Shown here piece after piece: positions 42,290 through 53,570 of a DNA stretch of 64,000 nucleotides. The notes beneath the pieces are model-generated. The model was not told the DNA's origin, ran no database searches, and saw nothing but the letters and a program-made list of their open reading frames with translations. Within the stretch, counting starts at the first letter, position 1; every line of letters starts with the position of its first letter. Source of the stretch: Maylandia zebra (taxonomy: Eukaryota > Chordata > Actinopteri > Cichliformes > Cichlidae); the NCBI RefSeq assembly GCF_041146795.1, contig NC_135177.1, positions 18,861,560 through 18,925,559 on the forward strand. Reading direction: 5' to 3'. The position numbers were made by a program, and so were the translations under genes.

Positions 42290-42965
42290 ACTGTTTTTGT
42301 TGTTGTTTTATTTTACAAGTCTTATGGCTTTGAGACTAAAAACCAACCAAATATTTAAATCATTTGGTTTCCTGGCATGGACCCGGCTTTTAAGCATAGT
42401 CCATAAATTTTCAATAGGGTTGAGGTCAGGGCTTTGGGAAGGCTATTCGAAAAGCTTAATGTTAGCCTCCTTTATCCTTTCCAAAACCAGTTTTGATGTG
42501 TTTTTAGGATCACTGCCCTGCTGGAACACCCAACTGTGTTCAAGTTTCAGGCGTCTAGCTGTTTATTTAAGGTCAAGTTAAAGACTTTAGAGGTAGTATG
42601 CTTCCTTCATTATTCCATCTACTTTGTGCAATCTACCAGTAGCAATGGCAGCAAAACAGCCACAGAGTATGATGCTACCACAAGCTGGCTCAGTGTTGCT
42701 AGAGTCTCACCTTTACTCCTCCAAATTGTCGTTGTTTTATGACCATAGCAAAAAATTCTTGATAAAGCATTTGGGTTATGTGGGGAGCTGCAAATTTCAG
42801 TCAAGCTTGAAGGTGTCCATTTTTAGAGCAGGGACTTCGTTGTGGTTTGTGGCAGGGTTGAGCCTTGGCAGTTTTGTTCCTATGCATCCTAACCAATTTC
42901 CTCTTATCTGAGGGTGACAGTTTTGGTTCTTCTTTCAGAATTCAGTAAGTTTACATCCAAAAACA
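42290..42965 (-). mobile_element. Decayed Tc1-like transposon
   Basis: TTTTCAATAGGGTTGAGGTC at 42409-42428 is the reverse complement of the DLNPIE-type catalytic region of Tc1 transposases, and GGATCACTGCCCTGCTGGAA (42508-42527) is a common upstream stretch of the same family. Many frame breaks. Confidence 0.65.
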
Positions 42966-43344
42966 TCATATTTATGTACAGTTTTTGTTTGAACTGATTA
43001 TGTTGGATTCTATTTAGAAATAGCTTCAAGAGACCTTTTCAACTTGTGTAACTCTACAGTTCACCTTCCTAGATCGTAATTGAGTTCAGTGGATTTTCCT
43101 GGTGTTTTAAGTATTAGTCAATCCTATGAGTGCTGTTAAACAAATCCTTTTTATGTCAGCAACAAGAAACTATCAGTGGTAGTAAAATATGATCACTAAT
43201 GAGATGTTAATAGGCCTCGTCGTTGTCAAGCTAAAATTGGCATGATATTTATGCTCATCATGAGTGCATATATAAACCTCTGAGCGGAACAGTAGAAGTT
43301 TCATGTCCTCACAGCTTAAATTCCAAGGTCTTCTCTTCCCTCCT

Positions 43345-43392
43345 TGTGACCTGTGTGAGAACTTTAATGCTAATCCACAGGATTACCTAATG
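43345..43392 (+). pseudogene. Relic VWD domain end (CGLCGN motif), FCGBP-like
   Basis: In frame this reads CDLCENFNANPQDYLM, which aligns with [16 protein letters not shown] of the intact gene at 59980. Two of the motif glycines are replaced. It is the first recognisable piece of a decayed VWD/C8/TIL gene on the plus strand. Confidence 0.7.
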
Positions 43393-43518
43393 CGCATCGA
43401 TGGACCTGATATATCTCAGACCCTTAGATAGCGGTGAACCAGCATTGAACAAGAATGTGTAAATGTACCCATTCACACCTTGGGCTGGGATCCACAAGAT
43501 ATGGCTCTTTATCAGATG

Positions 43519-43609
43519 AAAGATTTCTGTGGAAGTTTACTGGATACAAATGGGACAATCCCAAGCTGCCACAAAACAGTGGATTTCTTTAATAACTGTA
43601 TCTAGAAGA
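43519..43609 (+). pseudogene. Relic C8 domain piece, FCGBP-like
   Basis: KDFCGSLLDTNGTIPSCHKT then VDFFNNCI and a stop aligns with the C8 segment of the intact gene ([20 protein letters not shown]). It lies 130 bp after the VWD relic, in the correct order, and ends in a premature stop. Confidence 0.7.
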
Positions 43610-43878
43610 TCTGTTAGATCTTTTTTTTTTTTAGCTGTGGGTCAAGACACTGGAGCTGCTGTATGTGAATAGATAAACATTTTCCCCAACTTTTATAGTA
43701 AAAGCAAATTATTTTAGTTTATTTTTTGTTTGCAAAGTATATGGACCTCTTTGTTATGCAGATTTCCTACCCAATCTAACAATGTCTACCATCTGCACTC
43801 CAGTCTCGTGTCTGTGTGGAGTCCAAGTCCTCTAGCATAAAAAATACAAAGTATTTCAAGCCTTTTTTCCCCCTACAG

Positions 43879-43971
43879 CGGTGGTGAATGTATGCCAAAC
43901 TCTGCAATAATTGGGTTTACTATGACAACTATGAAAAGTTCTATCTTAATGAGGACTGTCTGTTTTACTGT
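43879..43971 (+). pseudogene. Relic TIL-domain second half, FCGBP-like
   Basis: After an acceptor-like CCCCCTACAG, a frame reads NNWVYYDNYEKFYLNEDC, matching [17 protein letters not shown] of the intact gene near 62150-62200. It stops soon after. Sequence up to 44083 may continue the relic. Confidence 0.65.
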
Positions 43972-44083
43972 GTGTGAGAGAACATGGTACATCCAAATGG
44001 TACAAGATGTGCCTCCTAACATGGTTATGGAGCGTACAACACATTACAGACTAATGAATGCACAGTCATGGTCATACTGTATG

Positions 44084-44397
44084 CAGCGGTCCCCAACCCC
44101 CGGGCCTCGGACCGGTACCGGTCCGTGAGTCGTTTGGTACCGGGCCGCGAGAGTTGAGGCTCAGGTGTGAAATGTATGGTTTTCAGGGTTTTTATCGGTT
44201 TTCAGCGTTATTTTGTTATCGTTTTTATCGTTAACTCGGTTTTCCTGGGTCTTTTCACGTGTGTTATGAATAACTCTTCTATTTTTCAGTACCGGTACTA
44301 GTTTTATTTTGTTGTATTTGACACCTTAAAGGCCGGTGCGTGAAAATATTGTCAGGCATAAACCGGTCCGTGGCGCAAAAAAGGTTGGGGACCGCTG
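44084..44397. mobile_element. Short hAT-like MITE, 314 bp
   Basis: The ends are CAGCGGTCCCCAACC at left and GGTTGGGGACCGCTG at right, a perfect 15-bp inverted pair. CCGGTCCGTG-type words recur near both ends. No 8-bp duplication could be seen at the flanks, so the superfamily is inferred from the CAG ends. It separates two parts of the FCGBP-like relic. Confidence 0.8.
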
Positions 44398-45725
44398 GGC
44401 TAATCCACCACCTTTCATTGTTTATACCGTTACAAAAACAAACAAACATAAAAATGAAAAATCACCATCGGCCCACCAGGCAAATGCCTGGTTTGCCCAA
44501 TGGCCAGTCCAGCTATGCGGTCAGCTGGTGGGTAACAGGCATCTCCGAAAACGTTAGAGCACTTATGGAAATATGTGATGTCTTGATGAATCGAGCAGGT
44601 ATTTGAAGTTTACACAGCACCATTCTCGCATGAAAATATCTTAAAAGTTTATTTTGTGACCCAGACAGAGTAATATTTCAAACTCCGGCACTCCGTGTTC
44701 CTCCGCCACTGCCTCGTTTGAGTTTTGGACGAAATGGATTCTGGGATATTGCATTTCGTCATTTCGAGCTGATTGGAGACCAGAACAGCCAATCAGATAT
44801 TTTTGCATCCAAGTCTGTGATTGGCTGGTTTTGTGGCACAAATATAACACAAAGAGTTGAACGCGCACGGGCAGAAATGTTGAGAGCGCGAGCAACACAT
44901 TGCGAGCGAGCGCAAATACAAAAATTGAGCGAGAGGGGCTGCTATTGTGTGTGTGTGTGGATAATAGCAAACACTGAAATACATTTTTGCACGTAGCAAT
45001 GAATTATGTTCACTCAAATTCAGCTTTTCTTCGCTCAAAACAAATTTCTCCTCAAAATGCGACACTTGCACCTGCAAACTTTTTTTTACTTGCGCTCATA
45101 TTTTTTTTTATGTGCGCTCAGAATAGTGGCACAAAAATAACAGCATAATACTGTAGGGGGCAGGTACTTCAGGAGCTATGCTGGACAAGGCGGCCCAGTT
45201 TTTTGTCATCTACCAGCTTAGCTGTCGCTGGGTCACAAAAGAAACTTATGATTGAAAAGTTTCATAAAAATAACAAAATGTTGTTACAAATATTCGTAAA
45301 AATAGCGTGCTTTGTTTTTATACTTTTTAATATTTGAATTTTCCTTTAACAGTTACATCTAATAACCTCTGCAGTACACTGCTTGCGCCTGTGGGATAAT
45401 TTGGTGGTTGCCTTGTTCTCATTACTGTGTAAATGACTTGTGTACAATATTCCTAATGGGAGAAGAATTGTTTTGCAGTACACTGAGAGAGTACACAGGG
45501 TGAGAAGAGCTATGATTAAGATTAATCTTGACTCACATGTATATGTGTATATTTATTCTTTCATACACCCAGTATGGTCTGCCAGTGCATGTACATCAAA
45601 CAGGTCTGCACACATATCTCTGTTGCATTTGCTAAAACTGTCATGCTCTGTTCAATAAACTCAGCAGGTTGATGTATAAGACTAGCTCAACTCTGCTAAG
45701 TACACAAACCATTTTTTCTCCCACA
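44398..45725. other. Gene-less stretch with a possible unclassified repeat
   Basis: The 44850-45120 part is rich in GAGCGCGAGC, GCGAGCGAGC and GCGCTCA words on both strands and looks like a decayed repeat. I cannot assign it. Confidence 0.35.
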
Positions 45726-45726
45726 G

Positions 45727-45938
45727 CACTATTGTGCCTGCAAGAGTCTGACTACACTGTATGTGTTGCTGCATGCCCTGAGTCCTGCTTTATTTTATCT
45801 GATGTACTCTGTCACTGTTATGAGGAATGTCAATTTAGTTCTGGATACATGCAAAGTGAGAAGGACTGCATCACACCTGAGCAATGTCATTTGTTCTGTG
45901 GACAGGGCTATGAGATGAGTAGCTGCACATTTAGCTAA
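45727..45938 (+). pseudogene. Relic TIL-domain exon, FCGBP-like
   Basis: The exon follows a preserved acceptor (TTTTTTCTCCCACAG). The frame reads ESDYTVCVAACPESCFILSD and continues with Cys spacing like the intact TIL exons (C-x-CACPDTC, then GY...D-C-I-T-P-E-Q-C). It runs to a stop at 45936 without a CGC motif. Confidence 0.8.
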
Positions 45939-46263
45939 ACCTTGTATTCCTTTAATTACTTTACCACCTTCCAGCTCTATAGCTATAAACACACTTATTG
46001 CCACAGCTGAACTGTGCCTTGCCTTAGTTTTTCTATGCACTGTTAGTAACATGATTCAGTGTTTTGGGCAATCATGCATATGCCTCACCTGCATATGACG
46101 TGACAAATTACAAAACCTTTATTTTATGCTGTCTTGTTTGCTTGGTGTTTTGAAAACAATTGGACAATTGCACACGGTGACTCACTGTTTTCTGTATATC
46201 AGGGTGAAATCGTAGGCTGAGGGATGCTCTGAGCAGTAAAACTGCTCTGCCATTGCCACAGTG

Positions 46264-46370
46264 TGCTATGAGCCAGCTTGTTGCCCAGAGGGAGAGAGCT
46301 ACACCCTTGACAATACCTGGGGCTGTGCAAGGAAAAGGAGGCATAGCTGGTTCTGCTGGATTGAGTGACA
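46264..46370 (+). pseudogene. Relic TIL-to-VWD linker piece, FCGBP-like
   Basis: A frame reading CYEPACCPEGESYTLDN, TWGCARK, then a stop resembles the CGC-Y-x-x-PGE-x-F-x-x-x-x-C part of TIL exons. Weaker than its neighbours; its position between TIL and VWD relics fits. Confidence 0.45.
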
Positions 46371-47390
46371 GCTCTTAACCGTTGTTGAGTCAGCTGCACC
46401 GTGCAGCACTACTCCTGCTTTATCAGATTTCATGTGGCACTTTGTTTTCTGATAAAGCTGCTTTTTTAACTTTGTAAAAAAAACAAAAAACGGTTGAATT
46501 TATTTTACATCTTGCCATTTTTACCTAAAGCGAGTAAAGCCCTAAACGTATATTTAACATCTTTTCCCCACCTGAGCAGAACGGTGCTGCTTTTTAAGCT
46601 GATAAAGGATCAGTTTTATCCTTTGCTCACAGGGAACTATAACATTTTTAAATGGATGTGTCACAAAAGATTGCATTTAATGCCATCCAACTTAACTTTT
46701 TTTTTTAAACTTTTGTGATTAGAGTTTTTGCACTTTATCTCATAACTCAGACACATTTGTTTAATCCATTTAACTTTACTTTCCAGCAGTTTCATAAGTG
46801 CTGCCTGTCAGCAGGAGTTTTCTAGTCCCAATAATCATTTTATTTTATTGTGCCTTTATTATTTCAGTTGATTTGATAATTTTGATCACCACAGAAACAC
46901 TGAAATCTCTACAACAGTGAAGATAATCAGGATGGCCTTACAAGTGTCATTTAAGACCTTAAGAACTTTGTGCATCTTCCTTTTGGAAGATGAACAAAAT
47001 ATCATAAATATGACTCCATTGCACAAAGCTTTGATTACTCTTTGGATTCTATAAAGAAATAAGTTGGCACGGTGGTAATCACATAATCTCCTTTGAATGA
47101 CTTTAAGTTGCACAGTACCTGTCAGTCAAGTTACTGGCTGAGCATGGACAGAGGTGAGTACCATTATAAGTTGTAAACAAATGAACAGGAAGGTTACCTT
47201 TCCGTAAAAGTTTCTCTGCACTTCCTTTCAGATGGCTCCCCCTACAGGTTGATTACACCAACAGGAATTTGCCCTGTCACTTCAGCCCCACTGCACTGGC
47301 CTTCTCATTATAGCCGCACACTTGCACTTGAACTTTATAAGGACATTGACTTTGGATTTTGTTTTTATCATGGAGGAAACAGTTGGCATT

Positions 47391-47470
47391 CATCTCTGCA
47401 GAAAATATGCTAATGCTACTGGTGGCCTGTGTGGTAACCCTGACTGTGACCTTCGTGACCTCATAGCAAA
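47391..47470 (+). pseudogene. Relic VWD domain end, FCGBP-like
   Basis: LCRKYANATGGLCGNPDCDL aligns with [20 protein letters not shown] of the intact gene near 61310-61370. The first motif cysteine is lost. Confidence 0.7.
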
Positions 47471-47559
47471 TGGCACACTGAAGCATCTCCATCTCGGCCA
47501 TTTTGGAACGCTTTGAAGAAGAGGGCTGAGCAAGACAATATAGGAGAAAGTTGTCTAAA

Positions 47560-47710
47560 GTGTTCATCTGAGCGTCTGGTCCACTCCTCTGACCCAGAGG
47601 CTTGCGGGAAAATTCTGGAAGTTAATGGACCATTCAAACACTGTCATGGCAAAGTGGACCCCTCCAGCTTTAACAAGCACTGCATCAGTGACCTGTGTCT
47701 TCATGGAGGT
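47560..47710 (+). pseudogene. Relic C8 domain, FCGBP-like
   Basis: EACGKILEVNGPFKHCHGKV continues as DPSSFNKHCISDLCLHGG, closely matching [20 protein letters not shown] of the intact gene. This is the best-preserved relic piece and is in a different frame from the VWD relic upstream. Confidence 0.85.
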
Positions 47711-48273
47711 CTCCAGTCTGCGCTGTCTCTCTCTCCCTGGCAGATTATTCTTCTGTCTGCTTTTCCCATAAGGCTACAGTTTATGCCTGGAGGAGTCTCG
47801 GATTCTGCTGTGAGTGTTAATGTGCTCCCAGCTCTGCTGTGCAATTGAATTGAATTAATATCCTCTACAATTTGTAACTGTGCTGTTTGTAGTTCAGCAT
47901 CATTGCACACCAAATGAAATATGGAGAGACTGCAGATGCCTCTAAAAGCACATAAAGTTTCATTGTGTTCTGGATACGCTGATATTGATATTGATCAGGA
48001 CAGAAGAGGAAAAGAGAATTTTGAGCATTATTTGCACACAAATCAGATGTATGCCTGTAGGCACCTGATGTAAAGTTAATTTTCTTGTGTATTTATGACA
48101 CGCTGGAAATGTTTGTGTAAATTAAATGTGCAGTGACTTATTGGTATTAAGGCCACAACCTTTTCAGATGCCTGTGAGCCACTAGATGGTACTAATGCAT
48201 CACTGGCCAACCCTAACCTTTACAACTTTTCCTGTCTTCCCGCCCTAAGTTACTGATGTTGCTGTGTACCGCT

Positions 48274-48510
48274 GCAGACCCATTCTGTCCCTCCTGTTCC
48301 AATAACAACATGATTTCTGCCTCTGCCTGTGCTGAAAAAAATAAGAGGGATGGCGCTAAACACAGGGAGAACTCACTGTCAGTCCAGAAAACTGTGGCTG
48401 CTTCCACTATAGAGAACACGTGAAGGTTGAAGCGATGGCGTCCACATGGGAAGATAGCTGTTTATGTCATGCTGTGGAACCTATTCTTTCATTTAGTAAG
48501 AATTGGGAGG
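48274..48510 (+). pseudogene. Relic TIL domain with preserved splice donor, FCGBP-like
   Basis: A first half with CSNNNMISASACA spacing is followed in another frame by NCGCFHYREHVKV and a W-x-DSC-x-C ending, as in TIL CGC-to-C segments. The piece ends at GGGAG|GTAAGC (48511), a good donor. Confidence 0.6.
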
Positions 48511-50589
48511 TAAGCTTATTACATTTGTTTTAGGTTGCCACTCCAAACCTAAAGCGGCACGGGGATGGAGCCCAGTATATTTAATAGGAAGGCATTTGAA
48601 TGTCATGGTTCATGTACACTTGCAGACATGCTTTCTTAGAAAGTAGGTGTGTCTGTTTTGATAGCAGCACTGGGCAAACATATTCATGTAAGGCAGATCT
48701 GTCTGCAAATTTATAAAATTCACATCCAGGATTTCCTTAAAATCATTCAATTAATTAAAGGCGGTGACTCGGTTACCCTCAACATGATGCATTCATGTCC
48801 TGTAGCAGACAACTGATATTTTACATGACATATACTTTACTAAAGCTAAACAGAAAAATAAACATGGTGGGAGGGAGTGTGAAGGGGGCATTTTAGTAAA
48901 CTTAAGTCCAAATCTTAAAGATTAAAATGAACAAGCCTACTCTAGAAGTGAGACTGAAGCCAAACTGAACTAAAACCAAAAAATGCAAACAAACAAAAGA
49001 AGAACAAATGTTAACAGTAAAAGTCTAATATTTCACTCCTCTATGATGTAGTTCTCTGTTGTGCACTCATTTTCCTCTTGTCAAAGTTTAGCACGCCCGC
49101 ATATTTGCACTAGGAGTTGGCTAACCTCTGAATGAACACCAACAGCCTGATAAATTGCTTAAATTATTGATTATAAAAGACATAGAACCATTTAAATGAT
49201 CAGTGTAATAAAGTATTATACAATTCACGACTGTCACTTTTTTAATGGCCTATGAATTCCTCAATTCAGCTACTACACCTGTGTGTCATTGTGCTCCTCA
49301 CTGTGTCATGTGAGTAGCCTGACATTAGCTATTCATACACCAGTACTTGAAATAAGCAAGGCCCACCGACCACTGCAAGAATGGTGACTCAGCTGTAAAA
49401 AACATTAATTAATTAATTAATTAAATAAAATAAGACTGTGTTCAGGCCTGCTTCTAAGATTGTGGGTTTTTTTTACCCAGAGCCTAGAGAACTGTGCACA
49501 TCCAGATCAGCTGGATGCACACAGCTGGCACATCTAGGTTTATAGGCCTTTATCATAGTCTCCAGTCAGGCCATGTAAATGCCTACAGCGCACCTTAATC
49601 TCTCATAATTCAAATGTATTTGGACTTAAAGCTGATGGAGTTCATCATTTGGTCCTCACATCCAAACACAGCAGTTGCAGCTCTGCAGTCTTTGTTTTTT
49701 CAGAGAACATGGTCACCCAATGAAAAGCTTGTCTGAGGTGCTCTAGTTTGTACCCACAGTTCTGCTTCATGTCCCTATGAGACACACACAGAAGCTTTTT
49801 GAAGACAGTGCGGAGTGTTGTTGAATCACAGCCATGTGCAGAGCGCCATGTGTTAAATCCCATTACTTACTTCCATGATTGTAGTAAATTCCTGTTGATA
49901 AGCACAGGCGCTGCTTAGCTGCTTAGATCTTTATAATTCTGTCTGAAGAGCAACTGTTGGTAAGGATGTGACGCTTTCTATGCTGAGTAAATGGTTAATC
50001 ATTCTTTTTCTCAGTTAAAGATATATTTACCCCGAGAGCTTTAGAGGGCCCTTTTATTGATGTGCAGGCATTTATGAACATTTTATGCATGTAGCAGTCA
50101 TGCAGACTTTATGAGGGACAATAGCAATTGCCCATAATCATTATGATGTTAATAGTAACAGAGGGAGTGACAAATGGAACAGCACTAGGGATACATCTTG
50201 CCATCTCATACCTATATTCATCATTTAATATGTATTTTATGTCATCCTGGGATATCTACTGCCCCAGTTGGTATAATTAACAGAAACCCTCATTATTTAA
50301 ACCAAATTAAACAGTATTTTATAACCCTTTAAATTTAAATAGAAAATGATCAATTTTCACAAGACTTATCCATTTCACATCTAACACTGTGCGCCTTGAC
50401 CCTGCCTTGTACTGAGTTGGAAAAGCTGTGCTAAAGAGAATGGTCAGAGATAAGGGCCCTTTAGATGGAGCGTATGTATAAAGTAAAAGCAATATTATGT
50501 AAATCAGATTTTAAAATTAGTTTAATGAGATATACGCTGTGTAAATCAGCTCAGCAAGGCTGCTGATGTAAGACTTGTCTCCCTCCTAG
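48511..50589. other. Gene-less stretch within the FCGBP-like relic
   Basis: A (ATTA)n run occurs at 49405-49423. No exon-like or repeat structure was otherwise recognised between the two relic TIL pieces. Confidence 0.4.
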
Positions 50590-50820
50590 GTATGTCATGC
50601 TCTAAGAATAGCCGCTATGAGCTCAGTGAGGTCCACCGTCCTGTTGTGTCCACTGAGCCTTTCCTCTCTGGCAAACTGCAGCTGGAGAAGCAAGAAGGGC
50701 TGCCTGTGTTAAACGTGGCTACGCCCACAGTGATGGCCAATGTGTACGTGTTTCTGAAATACACTAGGGGCAAAAGGACCTTTGTGGCCACTTCTACTCT
50801 CAGAAAACTGCCTATAGTGT
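50590..50820 (+). pseudogene. Relic TIL exon start, FCGBP-like
   Basis: After CCTCCTAG the frame reads MSCSKNSRYELSE, matching the TIL opening [10 protein letters not shown] of the intact gene at 60484. The following codons are open but no longer match, suggesting a frameshift. Confidence 0.6.
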
Positions 50821-51277
50821 AACTGTAGCAGAGGCGTGGTCTACAGGCCCCACAGATAGTGATTCAAGGAATGGGTGTGCCAAGTGTTACATGTCTTTGA
50901 TTTCACCATTGTTGCTGATGTTTTTCTATTTTATGGTAGAGTTTGTACCTCTGTACTGTCAGTTCGTTCTTCTTTCTGTCCTTTTAAAAAGGATCACAAT
51001 GACATTTTCACAATAAACACAGTAATATTTCACTTTAGGTTTCTATTGGCGGTGACTCAGGAAAATACAATAAGTAAAACAGTGTTTATGAATTAAGAAT
51101 GCAAGCATGAACTGATCTCTCTGCTTTCCAATAAACAGAGAGGAACACAGTCTGCCATTTGACAATGGAGGATATAAATCACACTATTTGTTTAGCTGCA
51201 GACTTTTCACACTATTTGAGGTCAAAATTGACTTGTCATCCACCCACTAAGTTAACCTCAAGTTAACCATCTCAGTC

Positions 51278-51345
51278 TCAGGCCTCTTGTGTGGAAACAG
51301 ATGTGATGACTTTCAGCTGAGAAATGGTCATCTTGCTGAAGGATT
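51278..51345 (+). pseudogene. Relic VWD domain end, FCGBP-like
   Basis: SGLLCGNRCDDFQLRNG aligns with [19 protein letters not shown] of the intact gene near 62960-63010. This is the last relic piece recognised. Confidence 0.6.
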
Positions 51346-52097
51346 TGAGAGTTCCCGCAGCGAGGTAGTATATCCTGGACAGAACTGAAATGACATTTGT
51401 GGGGGAGGATAAGATGAATACAACGTGTCACAGCATGACAGCACAGTATGTGATATCCTGTTGGTGAGTAGTTCTGAATTGCAACATCGTTGTAACAGTG
51501 GTGTGGAGCGTGATATTTACACTATTATGTGCATCAGGGCCGTTTGTGCTGTGGCGCGTCAAATTACCTCCGCACTGGACGCATGTACGGCCGGCCATGC
51601 CACAGGAATACAGATGAAACCGTGGTGCCTTTTATAAAGACTTTTGCAACTCGTTATGTCACATTTCTGATTCTAAAAACTCAGGTACATGGTGTTTTTG
51701 GCTGGATCAGCAGAAACAGGGACTTTTTTAAAGCAATGGTACAGAAAACATATGTTGCTGTATGTATTTACAGGCTTGTTAGCATAGAATGAGATTATTT
51801 CTAAATGTGTGCTAAGGTTTTTCACTAAACAAAGATGCTTTTTTTAATTGTAAACCATCATTTTAAAGTTAAAACATATTACTGTGAATGTTGTCTCATT
51901 TAACTGAAATCTGATGCCCCTCACAGGAGCTCCATGTGGAGTGAATCTCTCTAAAAGATTTGCCATCGTTTTAAATTGTCTTGCATGGATCGTCAATTAG
52001 TCCATGACCAAAATTGACTGGTATTTATATGAAATCATTCAACTCAGTTTGAACCCTCAAAGGACTTTCTACTATAATTCTCACTGATCTAATCACT

Positions 52098-52260
52098 CAC
52101 ACACACACACACCTGGATGCATCGAGGGAGACTCAGGGTTCAATATCTTTCCCATGGATACTTTAACAGATAGACTATAGGATGGAATGGGGATTGATCC
52201 ACCAACCTTCCAATCGGTAGACAAGCCACACTACCACCTGAGCCACAGCCACCTGAAATT
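52098..52260 (-). mobile_element. tRNA-derived SINE
   Basis: On the minus strand the head reads GTGGCTCAGGTGGTAGTGTGG (A box, 52226-52246), with GGTTGGTGGATCAATCC (B box, 52191-52207), then a body with a GGAAAGATATTGAACCC-type stretch and a GT-rich tail (52098-52114). This is the layout of common fish SINEs with an internal RNA polymerase III promoter. Confidence 0.85.
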
Positions 52261-52729
52261 AAGGCACTGTACACGTATTGCTCCATACCTATACAGAGCC
52301 TTATTTGGGGGGATTTTGATATCAGCGAACTAACTTTTATTCTGTGTTGGGAACACATGCCGGCTTCAACGTCCATCCACATGTTGACATTCTGCAATCA
52401 ATTGACTCAGACCACACCAATCTTCAAACAAGCTTCTTATTCCGATCATGGCTGCACACCAGTAAAGTTTCGTGACTGCATGGTTGTTGTATGAAACCTG
52501 CCCAACTCTGGGTAGTAGTTGTTATAGTCAGTGCTGGTATGGTAATATGCAAATAGTCATAGCAAAACAAGTCAAAACAACAGCAATACTTTCTGTTATC
52601 CTAGCTGCTAAACATATTTAACCTTTCAATGGTGAAACATGTTTTGACATTTGACATTAGTAAACATACCCTAAATAACCTCTCATCCAAGACGCTTTTT
52701 CAGTTCTAAGGTCAAATGGTGGAGATCAG

Positions 52730-53570
52730 ACACCAACTAGGGAGGATCAGAAAGACAAACGCAACAACATTGTCATCCCCTATGTAGCCGGTTTATCAGA
52801 AAAACTCAGGAGATTCTTCTCCAAGCACGACATCCCAGTGTACTTCACACCCAGCCACACACTCACACACTCAGACAAATACTGGTTCATCCCAAAGACA
52901 GAATTCCTAAACACAAACTTAACAACGTAGTATATGCTGTTCAGTGTAATGAGGATTGCTTAGACCTGTACATTGAAGAAAGACTAAAGACCCACTTTGT
53001 AAACGCATGGCACAACATAGAAGAGTCGCCTTGGCGGAACAAGACTCGGCGGTCTATCTGCATCTAAAGGACAAAGGTCACTCTTTCGTGGATGGCAATG
53101 TTCATATTTTGGACAGAGAGGACAGATGGTTTGAAAGAGAAGTGAAAGAAGCCATCTGTGTCTACTGTGAACGACCATCTTTGAACCGAGGCGGTGGCTT
53201 AAGACACCAACTGTCTGCCATCTATAATCCAGTTTTGAGAACCCTTCCCAGATGCCTTAACACCCACTCACATCCTGGGCCATCTGACCTCAGGAAATTG
53301 CATGATAGGCTGGGGCCAGGTTTCACAATGAGTTCACCTGAAACCCTGGCTGAATGTGACCTTCATACGTTTTCACACCTTGGCTCGTGTGATTGGGTAG
53401 AGGATCAATAGGGGTCTATGTCCTTCTTAGGGGACACTCCTACAGGGCTTAAATCTGGGACTCTCCACCATTTGAACTTAGAACCGAAGAAGCTTCTCGG
53501 ATGAGAGGTGAAACGTCTTCAAGCAACTTAAAGAAATCCAGACGCTTTTCTTTCCAAGCTACATAACCGC
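52730..53570 (+). mobile_element. Penelope-like retroelement fragment with GIY-YIG endonuclease, decayed
   Basis: The plus strand encodes the C-terminal end of a Penelope-like (Neptune-type) protein: KHDIPVYF near 52830, then NNVVYAVQCNEDCLDLYIEE (GIY-YIG region, with YIG changed to YIE), and in another frame MAQHRRVALAEQDSAVYLHL, KDKGHSF, DREDRWFEREVKEAI and ERPSLNRGGGLRHQLS. The frameshift lies around 52985-53010. The 3' part (53485-53565) carries AAGAAGCTTCTCGGATGAG and GTGAAACGTCTTCAAG, a tail stretch common to these fish elements. The reverse transcriptase part is missing. Confidence 0.85.

Noticed and set aside
52185..52250. A functional tRNA gene on the minus strand
   Set aside because: A and B boxes are present, but the anticodon arm and acceptor pairing are not, and a SINE body follows; it is a SINE head.
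53007..53411. 134-codon frame as a host gene
   Set aside because: It matches the GIY-YIG region of Penelope-like elements and is frameshifted relative to its upstream part.
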